64,000 nucleotides of DNA from Saussurea involucrata (lineage: Eukaryota > Streptophyta > Magnoliopsida > Asterales > Asteraceae): the NCBI GenBank assembly GCA_033807775.1, contig CM066321.1:251398422-251462421 (forward strand), given 5' to 3'. The translations under genes were made by a program, and so were the position numbers. The notes below the pieces were generated by a model. The model was not told where the DNA came from. It searched no databases and saw only the letters and a list, made by a program, of their open reading frames with translations. Within the stretch, counting starts at the first letter, position 1. Each line of letters opens with the position of its first letter. Below, piece by piece: positions 9,374 to 21,050 of the stretch.

Positions 9374-10148
9374 TGTCAGGATCGATTCTTAACAAGAATT
9401 AAACTTCTTAGAAACAAAATTTAGAGAATCTTGCGGAATAGAACTCTAAATCAATTAATGAACAATCAATAGAAATTCAATACACTGTATATATCAAACT
9501 GTATTACTCACAAGTTTTACACCAAACCTCAATCTTGTTGAACAGGCTCAACAAGACGATTTCTACTTCTCTAGAAATAGGATCTATGATCTTGAGGTTA
9601 ATCCACTCTTGAATGAATATCAAATTCTATTTCACTCGTATATTTTTCGTCTATCTTTTTCTCTCTTCTAATAGCTATCTATCAATACTATTTATACAAA
9701 AGTAATTACAAGATAACTATCAAAAGTAAATTGATCTTCTGAATCTTCGTTAAACATATCTTGATCAATTCCTTATTTGTCTCCAAAAGCATCGCATACC
9801 AAACTTATCAACTCAGCAGTATTAACGATGATTTGGCTCAGCAGCATTAATGATGATTTGGCTCAGCAGCATTAATGATGATTTGGCTCAGCAGCATTAA
9901 CGACCTTCAGCAGTATTAACCTTCACAGTCTTCAAGCAGTAGTAACTCAGCTCAGCAGTACTAACCATGTCTAGCAGTAGTAATTTGGTCTAGCAGCACT
10001 AACTTCGTCTAGCAGTAGTAACTTGGTCTAGCAGTACTAACTTCGTCTAGCAGTAGTAATCTTGCCCAGCAGTAGTAACGAAGAACTGGCAGTAGTAATG
10101 TAGACTTAGCAGTACTAACCATTCTTAGCATATCTTCAGTTCCCAACA
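9374..10148 (-). repeat. Copia1 5' LTR (775 bp)
   Basis: Nearly identical to 2271-3045 and the same length. It carries the same 15-word array (9816-10123) and a TATA box at about 9689-9697. It is flanked on the right by the target duplication CTAGT (10149-10153), after which the G1 LTR resumes. Confidence 0.92.
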
Positions 10149-10153
10149 CTAGT

Positions 10154-10340
10154 AAGTAGGCAATAAAGGTTCAATGGAAACCTTGAGGTGTAACTTACTA
10201 GAGAATGAACAGGCAATAAGATCGTGTATCCTTGAGGTGTAGCTGGGCACAACAGGGAATAAAGGATACGGTGGTGCCACCCGTTGCTGGGTGTGGGACT
10301 TGAGGTGTAGCTTATTATAGCAGGCAATAAAGTCCGACTT
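10154..10340 (+). repeat. Diverged minisatellite in the G1 LTR, left part
   Basis: Units of about 40-70 bp begin AGGCAATAAA and contain TTGAGGTGTAGC. About five units can be seen if 12642-12740 is joined on. The second G1 LTR (18988-19040) has only one unit before CCATGGAATCGGG, so copy number differs between the two LTRs. A LINE later inserted into the fourth unit. No coding capacity. Confidence 0.6.
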
Positions 10341-11005
10341 CCAAAAAACACTTCATTTTTTTCCAAACTAGGTGAGAGTCACGAAGACGCTTCTTCAATG
10401 CAATGGGGAAAAAGCATGGAGAAACCCTCCATAACCATGGTAAACAAATAAGGTGATATAGGGTCCCCTTGACGAAGACCCCGCTCCCCTTTAAAAATCC
10501 CGAAGTCTCCCCATTTATTGCTAAGGAATAAGTGGTCGTACTTAGCATATGCTCAATCCTTTTTACCATAACCGGATGGAAACCCAATCCATGCATCATC
10601 GAAGTCACAAATTTCCAAGACACCGTGTCATAAGCTTTTTTGATATCAATCTTAAAAGCACAACGAGGTGGACCCACAACTCTTTGGTAACCCGCCACTA
10701 GTTCATGGACCATAAGGATGTTATCCGATATCCTCCTTCCAGGAATAAAAGCCGACTGAGCCGGGCTAATTAACTTATCAAGAAAAACTCTCACGCAATC
10801 TGAGATAATTTTGCTGATACACTTATACAAGACAGAACAACATGCAATCGGACGGAAATCAGTCACCCTTGACGCATTAGGCACTTTCGGTATAAGACAG
10901 AGAAGTGTATGATTTAACTCTTTCGCAAGGTGGCCACGATAAAAGAAATTATGGATAGCAATGGCGTCCTTTCCAATAATACCCCAAGCCTCTTTGAAAT
11001 GATGA
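10341..11005 (-). pseudogene. LINE reverse transcriptase fragment (inverted part)
   Basis: The minus strand encodes non-LTR RT motifs in order: FKEAWGIIGKDAI, DFRPIACCSVLYKCISKII, AFIPGRRISDN and FKIDIKKAYDTVSW (the first catalytic Asp). A one-base shift near 10480-10495 puts the following RQGDP region in another frame. The sequence stops before the expected FADD catalytic motif, where the inverted part ends. The fragment is non-functional. Confidence 0.85.
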
Positions 11006-11009
11006 TTCT

Positions 11010-12389
11010 AAAATTGCCATTTTGGAATGTTTGCCTTACCGTGAGGGTGTTTTCCCTATTTGTTATCTTAGAGTGCTTCTCTCTCCGGTGCGTCTAAAGG
11101 TGGCGGACTTTAGTGGTTTGGTGGTAAAAGTGAAAGGAAGAATTCATAATTGAAAGGCTAAATTCTTATCGCATGGGGGAGGTCGTCAACTTGTACGTTC
11201 GGTTCTGCAATCTATGCAACTTTATTGGATGGCAGTCTATGTTCTTCCTGCGGGTGTTATTCATGAGCTGGAAGGCCTTTTTTTTGATTTCCTTTGGACG
11301 CAAGGGGAGCCTTCACGTGGTAAATGTAGGGTGGCATGGGTTGGTGTTTGTAAACCTGTCGAATGCGGGGGTCTTGGTATCAAAAAATTGGCCTTATGGA
11401 ATCGTGTTCTAATATGTAAAAATATTTGGGACATCCTTCGTAAGCGTGATTCTTTATGGGTTAGGTGGATATGGTCACATTGCCTTCAAAAGTATAGTTT
11501 TTGGACTGTCCGTGTGCGGGATTCGTGGTTTTGGGTTCTTCGTAAAATTTTGGACATCAGGAATCATGTACGCCATTTCTTCATAACGAGAGTTGGTAAT
11601 GGGAGTAGTACAAATGCTTGGGCTGATAAATGGTTACTTGAAGGCACGTTATCGGAAAATATCTCGTACAGAATGTTCAGCGCGGTTGGCCTTACGGTAG
11701 ACAGCTCGGTTCATGATCTTCTTACTACGATTCGTGCGGCGTGGCCACCGACTTGGGTGGTAAGGTGGCCTGTTTTAGCGATGATTGCTATCCCGAATGT
11801 GAATCTTGATGAGGATCGGGTTTTTTGGTTGGACTTTCACAATTCGTATCAAGAATTTTCAGTCCGGTTGGCGTGAACTTCTCTTGATGATTCCGAGGGG
11901 TCGGTCCCGTGGTGCAACATTGTGTGGCATCGTGGTTTTGTTCCTAAGCATGCATTTTGTGCCTGGCTTGCATGTTTACGTCGGCTTCCAACACAAGATA
12001 GGGTTTCCATTTGGAAGCATGTTCCTCTTAATATGAAGTGTTTATTTTGCAATCTTTGTGCAGATTCTCATGACCATCTATTCTTCCAATGCTCATTTTC
12101 AGTGAAAATTTGGCGTATCATTAAAAATGAAGTGGGCTTGCATGGATTCCCGGAAAGTTGGGGTGATATATTGATGCGATTCTCAAATGGTGTGCAATGG
12201 AAGACTTTGCAAAAACTTGCGTTCTCGGCGACTATCTATAACATTTGGCGGGAGAGAAACAATCGGCTTTTTGAGAGGAGGTACAAGAAAGTCGCTATGA
12301 TCGTGAAGGATATCAAAGACATAGTGCTCCTCCGGATGGCGTGGAAGAATAGGAACAAAGTCCGTTTGACCTCTCATGGTGGATTGTGA
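11010..12389 (+). pseudogene. LINE RT C-terminus and zinc-binding region (3' part)
   Basis: Plus-strand frames give the part after the RT core: LPAGVIHELE, FLWTQGEPSRGKCRVAW, GGLGIKKLALWN, RVGNGSSTNAWADKW. A frame change near 11880-11920 follows, then HAFCAWLACLRRLPTQDR and CLFCNLCADSHDHLFFQC. The last motif is the Cys/His cluster of the zf-RVT domain typical of plant L1 elements. At least one frameshift separates 11214-11876 from 11922-12389. It is followed by about 230 bp of 3' UTR and an A-rich tail. Confidence 0.85.
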
Positions 12390-12641
12390 CTTTTTTGGCT
12401 CGGTTTGCTGGTGTTGGATTTGTTGGTGGTCCTTAGTGTTCGTTATTTTATTTTCGAGTTGGTGTAGGTCTTATAGCTTGTGTGTTTTTTTGGCTTCTTG
12501 TTGCTTGGTATTGTGTTGGTACCAAGTTTTGGTTGGCCGTGTTGGCCTTGGTTGTTGCTTTGTTTTGAACGCTTGTATTCCTTTTCTTGCTTTTAATATA
12601 TTTTCCTGGGTTTTCCTTTTAAAAAAAATAAAGCCCGACTT

Positions 12642-12740
12642 GAGTTGGAGCATATTAAAGCAGACAATAGAGTCACGATCTGAGGTGTAGTTCAATAACA
12701 TGGTTAAACGGCTTAACTTTGAGTTCCGCCACATACCATG
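12642..12740 (+). repeat. Diverged minisatellite in the G1 LTR, right part
   Basis: Continuation of the AGGCAATAAA / GAGGTGTAG units after the LINE: one unit end, then AGACAATAGAGTCACGATCTGAGGTG-type sequence. It runs up to the unique LTR sequence CCATGGAATCGGG, where the two G1 LTRs align again. Confidence 0.55.
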
Positions 12741-13462
12741 GAATCGGGTCTCCCCCGTGACCGAAAGGTGTTGTTTAGGTATTTATTTTTATCCATGTTT
12801 TCGGTGACGTATTTTATTTATATGGATTGCTTATTTTATGGGTTGTGATGTATGCCTCATCCGTGTTTGGTATGTTTCAAGTAATAGAGATTTATTCCTG
12901 TTTTGTTATTTTGGAAAATCAGTTACTATTTCGCTTTTCAAGTGGGTTTTGGGTTGAGTCCATTTTAGGAATCATTTTATATTAGAGTTTTCGTTACGGG
13001 ATTTGTGTGCGTAGGAATATGGGTGGTTTGCATTTAAAGTAAATCCTTTTAAACTCATGATTTAAATTGCACCTTTCTCGTTTTACGAGTTATATAAGCA
13101 TGATAAAAACTCTTGAACTCACTAGGTGTTAGCCTAACCTTATAATTTGTCGGCATGTGCAACAGGTTCGGTTGGTATATAGTTCTAGTGATACTGTGAA
13201 GAGTGGTGAGCTAGTTGTGTGCTCAAGAAGTAAGTAGCTTGGTGAAGTCTTCCGCATTCGGGGAATAACAACTTGTTTTTGGGGTTGAGTAACACCCGAC
13301 CTTTGGTAGCCTTGGCAAATGACTTAGGTTTTGATTGTTGAAATTGTTATGTTTTTATATTGAGGTAATTCCAGGAATGGTTGTAGAAGGTATTTTATCC
13401 TTAATTGGTTGTTTAATTGAAAATTTTATTTAGTTGCTCTTTCCAAATTTGAGGGTGTTACA

Positions 13463-13479
13463 AGTTGGTATCAGAGCTT
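13463..13479 (+). other. G1 primer binding site
   Basis: AGTTGGTATCAGAGCTT follows the LTR end directly. It contains TGGTATCAGAGC, complementary to initiator tRNA-Met, and confirms plus orientation for G1. Confidence 0.85.
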
Positions 13480-16400
13480 AAGTTTGAGAGAATTAGGTGT
13501 TGATTTTTGGATACCTAGACTCAAACTAGCGTTTTATTAAGTGAATAAGAGTGAAATTGCACAATTAGACACTTTAAGATAAGATATTTTGAAGTTGATG
13601 GAGTCACTAGAAACGAGAATCACGTCTAGAGTAACAAGGATGATCATGTGCGGTAGGTTCACAATTGCACCTGACCAGTGTTATGGTGAACATACAAGTT
13701 ACATGTGTATACTTGGACTACTTTGATGTGATGACCGTTGGGGTAGCGAAAAAACTTCTAAGAAAGTAGTCGTTAGACGAGTTTGATGACTGTAGCATTT
13801 GTCGCTTGAAGTGACAGTAAGTATGATGACTGCGTTAAGTGGACCGTTTCGGGTCGAATTTTTTGGTTGGATTAGAACCATAGACTTATGGAATTGACCT
13901 TACTCGAAGAAAAGTTATAAGGTGAACCGACAGAATTTTCGATTATTGCCTTAAGATGTTTTGAACATCCAGATGATGATAATGTGACTGGAGAAATTTG
14001 AGGAGTGTGGTTTTGAGTCGTTGGGTGCCGACTAACCCATGCACGAAATTTATTTTTGAAATAAATTGCATCAAATATTTCTCATGTTCCTAAATCAACA
14101 TGTGAGTTATGTTGCAAAATCTTGGAAAAACACTTTAGCATGCACAAGATTTTAAACCGTAATTTTAAACATGCATGAAGTTATTTTATTGCAAACGATT
14201 GCAAACCTAGTCGAGACTTTCTTTATTTTCATTAATTGTCCGATACTATTTTCGGATACTGTGTGTCCATGTTTTAATGATTGTGTAGAGTCCTGGACAA
14301 GTAATTTTGACTTGTGACTTTAACATTGGATCTCCTCCACATATGTTAAGGTTTGAATGGAGAATTACCTTACATTTTTTTTTGGTGTTGAACCTTATTG
14401 GGAAATATTTTGTGCGAGTGTTATTAAAGGGTGTTTTCTCTTAATGACATGTTACAACGAAAAGAAAATCTTGGAATTATGACATTTTGGTCATAACTTT
14501 TCTATATGCAATTTGACTATTGGAAACGGTAATTCGGGCACCATTTGATTGATTGGATGCCATTGCTTTCAATGAGTTTATGGAAGTTTAGTTGAGTATT
14601 ATGAAGTGTTGTGTTACGACGTTTTGTGTCGCGTGGGTGCAACATTAAATGTGTATACTTTTATTATTACGTGTGACAATTTATGGGTTTAAGGGAGTAT
14701 TTTGTCTCATGCGAGTTTTGTCGAAAAATGTTATTTTATGTCGCAAGGCAACCAAAACGAGTACTTTCGGAATTTTGGCGTCGCTTGGTTTCCTCTTTCG
14801 AGATTTACGCTAGCATGTTTAAATTGCACCTTGTTTAGTGTACGAATTGATTTATACGTGGCATGAGTAACGCTTATAAGAGTGTCATGATAGTTTATCT
14901 TAATGTTTTACCTTATGTATTTTCATTAATTGGTTCTTTTACTATCATTTCACGCACATGTATTATATTGATTTACCGGTATGCATATCATCATAGCCAC
15001 TATTTTTGGAGCATTCATACACCTCGTTTGGGCGGTTCAAAATTTAAAGTCGATTTAAATTCTTCTAAGTGTCAATACACCTACTGTTTTCCTAAGTTCG
15101 AGAAAATATTTTAATATGTGTAGTCTTGTTAGAATATTTCACTTCCATGTCATTATATGACTAAACGAGAAAATTTCGGAATTTGATTTGCTGAATTTAT
15201 TCTTTTGAAATTTCGTAAGGACCATCTATAGTATGTAATTTTGTTTTGGGAAAACTATTAGCAGAGTGTTATAAGTTTACATGCATGTTCTAGTTTTAGA
15301 TTTCTTCATGATATTTTGGTCGATATTTTTGAAGGATGAAAGCATGTTGTTATTTTGCTTTAAACTTGAGACCGGCACAATCATCTCATATTTAACCAAG
15401 GTGTATATATATAGATCGCACGTCATTTTGCGGAATACACTAACACATGCGACTTTTGTTGGTGAATTCTTTTCCATGTTGTTTTATGGTTAAAAGAAAA
15501 TTTTTTGGAGTTTGATGTCGTTTAACTTTCTTTCCGAAGTTTCGTACGAACATTTCGTTGCACATTATTTTAATTTAGGAAGTTACTTTACGTGCATGGC
15601 ACAAATAAATTCATGTTAGGATCATGCGGTTCATTTTAAAAGTTGTTGAGCATACTTTTGCATTTCGTTTGTAACTTGAATTGTGATGAGATAGTTTCCA
15701 AATGACTTTTGATATATGTGGGACGAGTGTGTCCATTTTTGCACGACCATTGGGTACGTGATAGTAGATTTTACGTGTACAATTAATTGCAAAAAAATCG
15801 TGTTGAAAAATCGTATGAAAATTTTGATTGGCATATTTGTCGAGTCTTTCACTTGAAACCTTGAACTCGATAGGACCATGGAAGGTTAAGCAACCCCGAT
15901 TAAGGGTGGGGGCGTGTAGAACCTTGACAGTGGAATGTGGGATTTTCCGTCGCATGATAGCACCGTGCGTCGAGTGGGACCATTTGCAAGTCGGTGTACT
16001 TTTGGTAACTGTGAAATGAGGGTCGCGGTATCTCCTAATGCTTATGGTAACCATCCATTTTGACTGCTTTGTTTTGGGTTTTGGTCAGTTTTTGCATAAG
16101 AGATGTATAGGACCCTTTAGATACCGTGCTGATAATCTTGGTTTAGGGATATGCTCGACGAATGAAACTCATGTATGGAGTTCTGCATTGGTTCGAATCT
16201 TGGTGAGTTGGTTAGATGTCGACCTCCGGGTTTCGAGGCCAAGAACCATTAGTGTAATTGGAGTATTGTAGTCCAATCTCAAAGGATAATGGTATCGGTT
16301 GTAGAAATTTTAAGAAACTCAGATTGTGATAAGTGGATTTAGGGGGATGACTTTCCTTGAATGGTAAACGAATTTTTCGTTTGGATGATTGGTAATTGGG

Positions 16401-16854
16401 CGTATTCTTGGAGTTGTATAATCGATGGATCAATGACAACCGTCTGTTTTGGAGTCTGATAGTACCTGTTAGAGCTAGGTGATAGTTCAATGTTGGGAAC
16501 AATTGAACTTGGGAATTTGTTGTTGTTTTCAGTGGCGATCGTACTTTGGGATAACTGGAGAAAGAGTTTATAAGCGAGTAGATTCTGGACCGATTGGAAG
16601 TCGGGACTGTCGTTTGGGAAGTACGGATCACCTAAGGTTGGGAGGCAGCCGAGGTCTTGTGGTTAGAATCTACTCTAAGAAGTTAAGCATCTACTTGGAT
16701 ATAAGTGTAATGTGCTCGAGCGAACATTCGTTGTGAGTATCAACATGAAGGTTTGTCATAACAGTGCTGTCAAGAAGGAAAATTTGAATTTCAGTTGGAA
16801 GCCGAGGGACCAGGAAAAGTGTTGGGAGTAGTAACCTTTGGTTGTATGGGAACT

Positions 16855-16893
16855 AGATTTCAAGGACGAAATCTTTTTTAAGGTTGGGAGGAT
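16855..16893 (+). other. G1 hairpin and polypurine tract before the second LTR
   Basis: AGATTTC (16855-16861), a 6-base loop AAGGAC, and GAAATCT (16868-16874) form a 7-bp stem. TTTTTTAAGGTTGGGAGGAT then leads into the LTR. The same hairpin with compensating base changes precedes the polypurine tract in G2, G3 and G4. Confidence 0.6.
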
Positions 16894-19759
16894 TGTAACA
16901 CCCGGATTTTTATCCTAATTGAAGAAATGTTGAACTGGGGGAAATCAGTAAAGAAAGAACCAATTATGGAGTATGGCTATAGTGTCATGCAGTTGTGACA
17001 TCTGTTACAATAGCACCAATGGTATTGAAGGTATGGTAGTCTCGGCTATAGTGCCATGTGATTGTGACATATGTCATAATAGCAACGGCGTTACCGAGTG
17101 GTTGGTCGTCCCAACGAATGTGCCATGTAATTATGACAATGGGGTAGCACCCGTAATTTTTGGGTAAGCACAATTTCAAGTTATTGTAGAAATCGATCTT
17201 TTAAGAGGGATAGAGGAAATAGGATTTTAGGCTCGAATCCTAGATTTTATGGTCTTGTTGGATGAAGAATTCAAATACAAGTCCAACGGTTCTTTCCGGA
17301 GCAAAAACGGAGCTAAAACGAAGAAGTTATGACCAATCGCCGGATGCCAAAAAACTCTCGGTACATTCTGTGCTATAGTGCCCGCGATTGTGACACTGTC
17401 ACAATCGCATGTCACAATCGCACACGGGCACCTGTCTTAAAAAATGCGATTTTCAGCCCCATTTCACTCCTCAGTTCTCCCATTTCATCCTTTTCTCTCC
17501 CAAACCGAAACCCTAAGCCTCCAAAGTCGATTTTGAGCTATTTAGCCACAAGATTCGAGATTTCCAAGTGATTTCTTCATCTACCATGGTTTTGGGAAAC
17601 TAATCTAGAACCGTTTCACTTCATCTTCTTCATCAAAGCTTTTTAGGTTTCATCCCACTTTTTTTGTCCATTTTAAAGAGTTGGAGCTTGTGGTGCCTTG
17701 TTGGTGACCTAGAAGTGTTTTGTTGGTGGATTCTTGTTGTGGTTGAGGCAATCTTCTATTTTCTTCGTCTACGGAAATTAGGGTTTTGGTAAAAGTTGAG
17801 ATTATTGATGAAAATGTTTGGGGAACGATTTTAAGTGGTTGGATGTGAATATTTACGGTTGGAAACTTGTGGATCTAGGTTTTGGAAGATTTGACTTGAA
17901 GATCCAAGTTTATTCAAAGTAGCTCAAATTTGGGGAAAATCTAGATTTTGCCTAAATCTAGCAAGGTGAGTTCAAGTTGATTTGTGAAAACGTTGTACAT
18001 GCGAAAATGTTCATTTTAAAGTGTTTTAAGTGGGTACATGAAAATATTCATTGTTGAGTCATTTGAATGATTTTGATCTCTTGGAGAATTTGGTTTTATA
18101 AATCTCACAAAACGCCTACCTTTGAGATTTTGGGTAACTTGACAAAATGAGTATTAATTGAAGTGTTTTGCTAATTATTGCATAATGGAAGATTATTTAG
18201 TAAAAATGCACTTTTGGTGGTTTGTTGGAAATATGCATAATCTTATGTGGTGGTATGTTTTAAAGCATGAACATGTGGGTCAATGGGTTTTGGGTCATTT
18301 TCGACCTTATGAACATCTTAGAAGTTGTCATTTGAGAAAATATGTAATTTGCGTATTTTGATGGATGAGCCTTAAGTATTGCTATTTTAAATGATTTATC
18401 TTACGTTTGTAAATCATTGTGTATAAATGCACTTTGACGTGTACTTTGGAGAATGACGTATCTTAAACTAAGAGTGGTGTTGAGTAATTCGTGTCTATGG
18501 AGCATGTTTCGCATAAACATGGGTTACATACGTTTTAATGCGTTATTCGGTTTTTATATATGGTTAATCGTTTTAGTTGAGCTTATGGCTCGGTTCATGA
18601 CTTTATTGAGTCTTGAGGACATTTGTCCAGTTTTGAACAATTGAATGTGAGTTTTGGTTGTCAGTTGCATTTATTGCATTTTATTTGAAGAGTACATGTT
18701 TTGAGTGTGTGTGTCGTTCAAGTGGAGTCATGTACTTGTAGACCGTAACGCATTGGATCCATAGGCATATGAGTCGGTCATATTTTTATAAGTGGAGAGT
18801 CTTAGTATTCTCACTTTAGGACGTACGCCATTTTGGCATTTTGTGTCCCGACGTTGTGGAGAGGAACCGTATCGGGTTGTACTCCGGGATTATTGGGTTT
18901 ATAATTGATGTTCTAACTCTTGTGCACGAGGGTTGAACATCTTGGGTTATCAAGTAAGGAGCCGAGACTCCAATTCTTGAATGCTAGTAAGTAGGCAATA
19001 AAGGTTCAATGGAAACCTTGAGGTGTAACTTACTAGAGAATGCCATGGAATCGGGTCTCCCCCGTCACCGAAAGGTGTTGTTTGGTTATTTATTTTTATC
19101 CATGTTTTCGGTGACGTATTTTATTTATATGGATTGCTTTCCATATTTTATGGGTTGTGATGTATGCCCCGTCCGTGTTTGGAATGTTTCGAGTAATAGA
19201 GATTTATTCATGTTTTGTTATTTTGGAAAATTAGTTACTATTTCGCTTTTCAAGTGGGTTTTGGGTTGAGTCCATTTTGGGAATCATTTTATATTAGAGT
19301 TTTCGTTACGGGATTTGTGTGCGTTGGAAAATGGGTGGTTTGCATTTAAAATAAATTCCTTTAAACTCGTGATTTAAATTGTACCTTTCTCTTTTTACGA
19401 ATTATATAACCGTTTCGGGTGAAATTCTTTCCCGTATAACCCCATTTTCCTGATGAAATTCTTTCCCGGGAACCTTACCATTCCCGTACACCCTTATTTC
19501 CTGGATGCCATTATGCTCCGCACACCACAACAAATAGTTGGTCAACTATTGTTATTTTCAATCAAGAATTACAGTTGAGTCTACGTGGCTTAATCAAATT
19601 AAATCGTTTCTTGCATTACAACTCCACGTTGGTTTGCATTTATTATTAAACTATCGTAGTTTTCGTTTTTTCTAAAGTACCGCACACAACATCCATCATC
19701 TTTGACCTCTTTTTTCTTCTTCTTGTTGACCTTTGTTTCATGCATACGTCCATAGTTCA

Positions 19760-19797
<38 letters not shown>

Positions 19798-20903
19798 TAT
19801 ATATATATATATAGTTGCTTCACATACATAGCATCATACATATTTTGTTAACCATAGATGTTGCGTAATCGATCTTTATCCGGTAAGTTTGATTTGTCAT
19901 CCGGGAATACATTTCATCCGGATTTCCTTTTTATCCGGGTAATATGTAACACCCTCAAATTTGGAAAGAGCAACTAAATAAAATTTCCAATAAAACAACC
20001 AATTAAGGATAAAATACCTTCTACAACCATTCCTGGAATTACCTCAATATAAAATCATAAAAATTTCAACAATCAAAACCTAAGTCATTCGTCAAGGCTA
20101 CCAAAGGTCGGGTGTTACTCAACCCCAAAAACAAGTTGCTATTCCCCAAATGCGGAATACTTCACCATGCTACTTACTTCTTGAGCACACAACTAGCTCA
20201 CCACTCTTCACAGTGTCACTAGAACTACATCCCAACCGGAACCTGTTGCACATGCCGACAAATAAAAACGTTAGGCTACCACCTAGAAAGTTCAAGAGTT
20301 TTTATGATGGTTATATAATTCGTAAAACGAGAAAGGTGCAATTTAAATCATGAGTTTAAAAGGATTTACTTTAAATGCAAACCACCCATTTTCCAACGCA
20401 CACAAATCCCGTAATGAAAACTCTAATATAAAATGATTCCCAAAATGGACTCAACCCAAAACCCACTTGAAAAGCGAAATAGTAACTGATTTTCCAAAGT
20501 AACAAAACATGAATAAATCTCTATTACTCGAAACATCCTAAACACGGATGAGGCATACATCACAACCCATAAAATATGGAAAGCAATCCATATAAATAAA
20601 TACGTCACCGAAAACATGGATAAAAATAAATACCCAAACAACACCTTTCGGTGACGGGGAAGACCCGATTCCATGGCATTCTCTTGTAAGTAACACCTCA
20701 AGGTTTCCATTGAACCTTTATTGCCTACTTACTAGCATTCAAGAATTGAACCTTGACGAATGACTTAGGTTTTGATTGTTGAAATTTTTATGTTTTTATA
20801 TTGAGGTAATTCCAGGAATGGTTGTAGAAGGTATTTTATCCTTAAATGGTTATTTTATTGAAAATTTTATTTAGTTGCTTTTTCCAAATTTGAGGGTGTT
20901 ACA
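16894..20903 (+). repeat. G1 LTR, second copy, carrying an inverted duplication
   Basis: Forward parts are 16894-19409 and about 20749-20903, ending GGGTGTTACA. The middle (19410-20748) is an inverted copy of the LTR end plus the flank beyond it. Compared with the first LTR this copy lacks the stretch equivalent to about 13098-13307 in forward orientation and has a single minisatellite unit. At 17386-17406 a perfect inverted repeat with 10-bp arms (GATTGTGACA/TGTCACAATC) is intact, whereas the first LTR has mismatches there. Confidence 0.75.
19410..20748 (-). repeat. Inverted duplication: LTR end plus flank
   Basis: 19945-20748 is the reverse complement of the last part of a G1 LTR (from CAATTCTTGAATGCTAG to the end). 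19410-19944 is the reverse complement of the flank at 20904-21050 joined to 35971-36320. The left edge reads CGGGTAATA|TGTAACA and the mirrored right edge TGTTACA|TATTACCCG. The duplicated flank lacks the 15 kb of elements now at 21051-35940, so the duplication is older than those insertions. It also holds a TA microsatellite at about 19762-19814. Confidence 0.7.
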
Positions 20904-21050
20904 TATTACCCGGATAAAAAGGAAATCCTGATGAAATGTATTCCCGAATGACAAATCAAACTTACCGGATAAAGATCGATTACGCAACAGCTATGGTTAA
21001 CAAAATATGTATGATGCTATGTATGTGAAGCAACTATATATATATATAGA
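20904..21050. repeat. Flank repeat with CCGGATAAA subrepeats, left piece
   Basis: The original sequence beside the G1 LTR. It contains degenerate units such as ACCCGGATAAAA and ACCGGATAAAG and ends in a TA run at which the foldback elements start. It continues at 35971. The dispersed CCGG(G)A-rich units at both ends suggest it is itself a repeat, possibly a foldback-type element, but I cannot classify it. Confidence 0.45.

Larger units (their letters stand above)
2271..10148 (-). mobile_element. Copia1: Sirevirus-like, pol-deleted LTR retrotransposon
   Basis: This is a complete insertion: two 775-bp LTRs, primer site at 9360-9371, polypurine tract at 3046-3060, and target duplication CTAGT at 2266-2270 and 10149-10153. 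Read on the minus strand the order is LTR, gag, protease fragment, minisatellite, extra ORF, LTR. Integrase, reverse transcriptase and RNase H are absent, so the element is non-autonomous. The LTRs differ at only a few positions by eye (for example near 2325/9428 and 2548/9651), which indicates recent movement, presumably with enzymes supplied by a relative. The Sirevirus assignment rests on the large gag with two zinc knuckles, the coiled-coil ORF before the 3' LTR and the primer site. Confidence 0.9.
10341..12626. mobile_element. 5'-truncated, internally inverted L1-type LINE
   Basis: The insertion is bounded by a 15-bp target duplication with one mismatch (AATAAAGTCCGACTT at 10326-10340, AATAAAGCCCGACTT at 12627-12641) and a short A-rich tail at 12621-12632. 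The left part (10341 to about 11005) encodes reverse transcriptase on the minus strand. The right part (about 11010-12389) encodes the downstream RT end and a zinc-binding region on the plus strand. Such an inversion of the 5' part is the known result of twin priming during L1 insertion. Both parts have frameshifts. The RT segment with the FADD motif is missing at the junction. Confidence 0.85.
185..13462 (+). repeat. G1 Gypsy-like LTR, first copy, interrupted by Copia1 and a LINE
   Basis: The LTR begins TGTAACACCC and ends GGGTGTTACA, followed directly by a primer site complementary to tRNA-Met. The parts are 185-2270 and 10154-13462. Copia1 and the LINE account for the rest, leaving roughly 3.1 kb of LTR, which is long. 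The first part aligns with 16894-18980 with scattered substitutions. Inverted repeats built on TTGTGACA/TGTCACAA lie at about 283-300, 352-371 and 663-700. A block at about 556-625 is shared with the G3 LTR. The small ORFs inside it show no recognisable protein. Confidence 0.8.
13463..16893 (+). mobile_element. G1 internal region, noncoding
   Basis: About 3.4 kb between primer site and polypurine tract with no ORF above about 150 codons and no gag or pol motif. G1 is therefore non-autonomous, comparable to a large retrotransposon derivative. Blocks are conserved with G2 read in reverse: 14305-14350 with about 27405-27450 (TTGTGACTTTAACATTGGA), and 15706-15745 with 26779-26810 (GGGACGAGTGTGTCC). 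These blocks suggest selection on RNA or DNA signals, or a common origin from one degraded parent. Confidence 0.7.
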
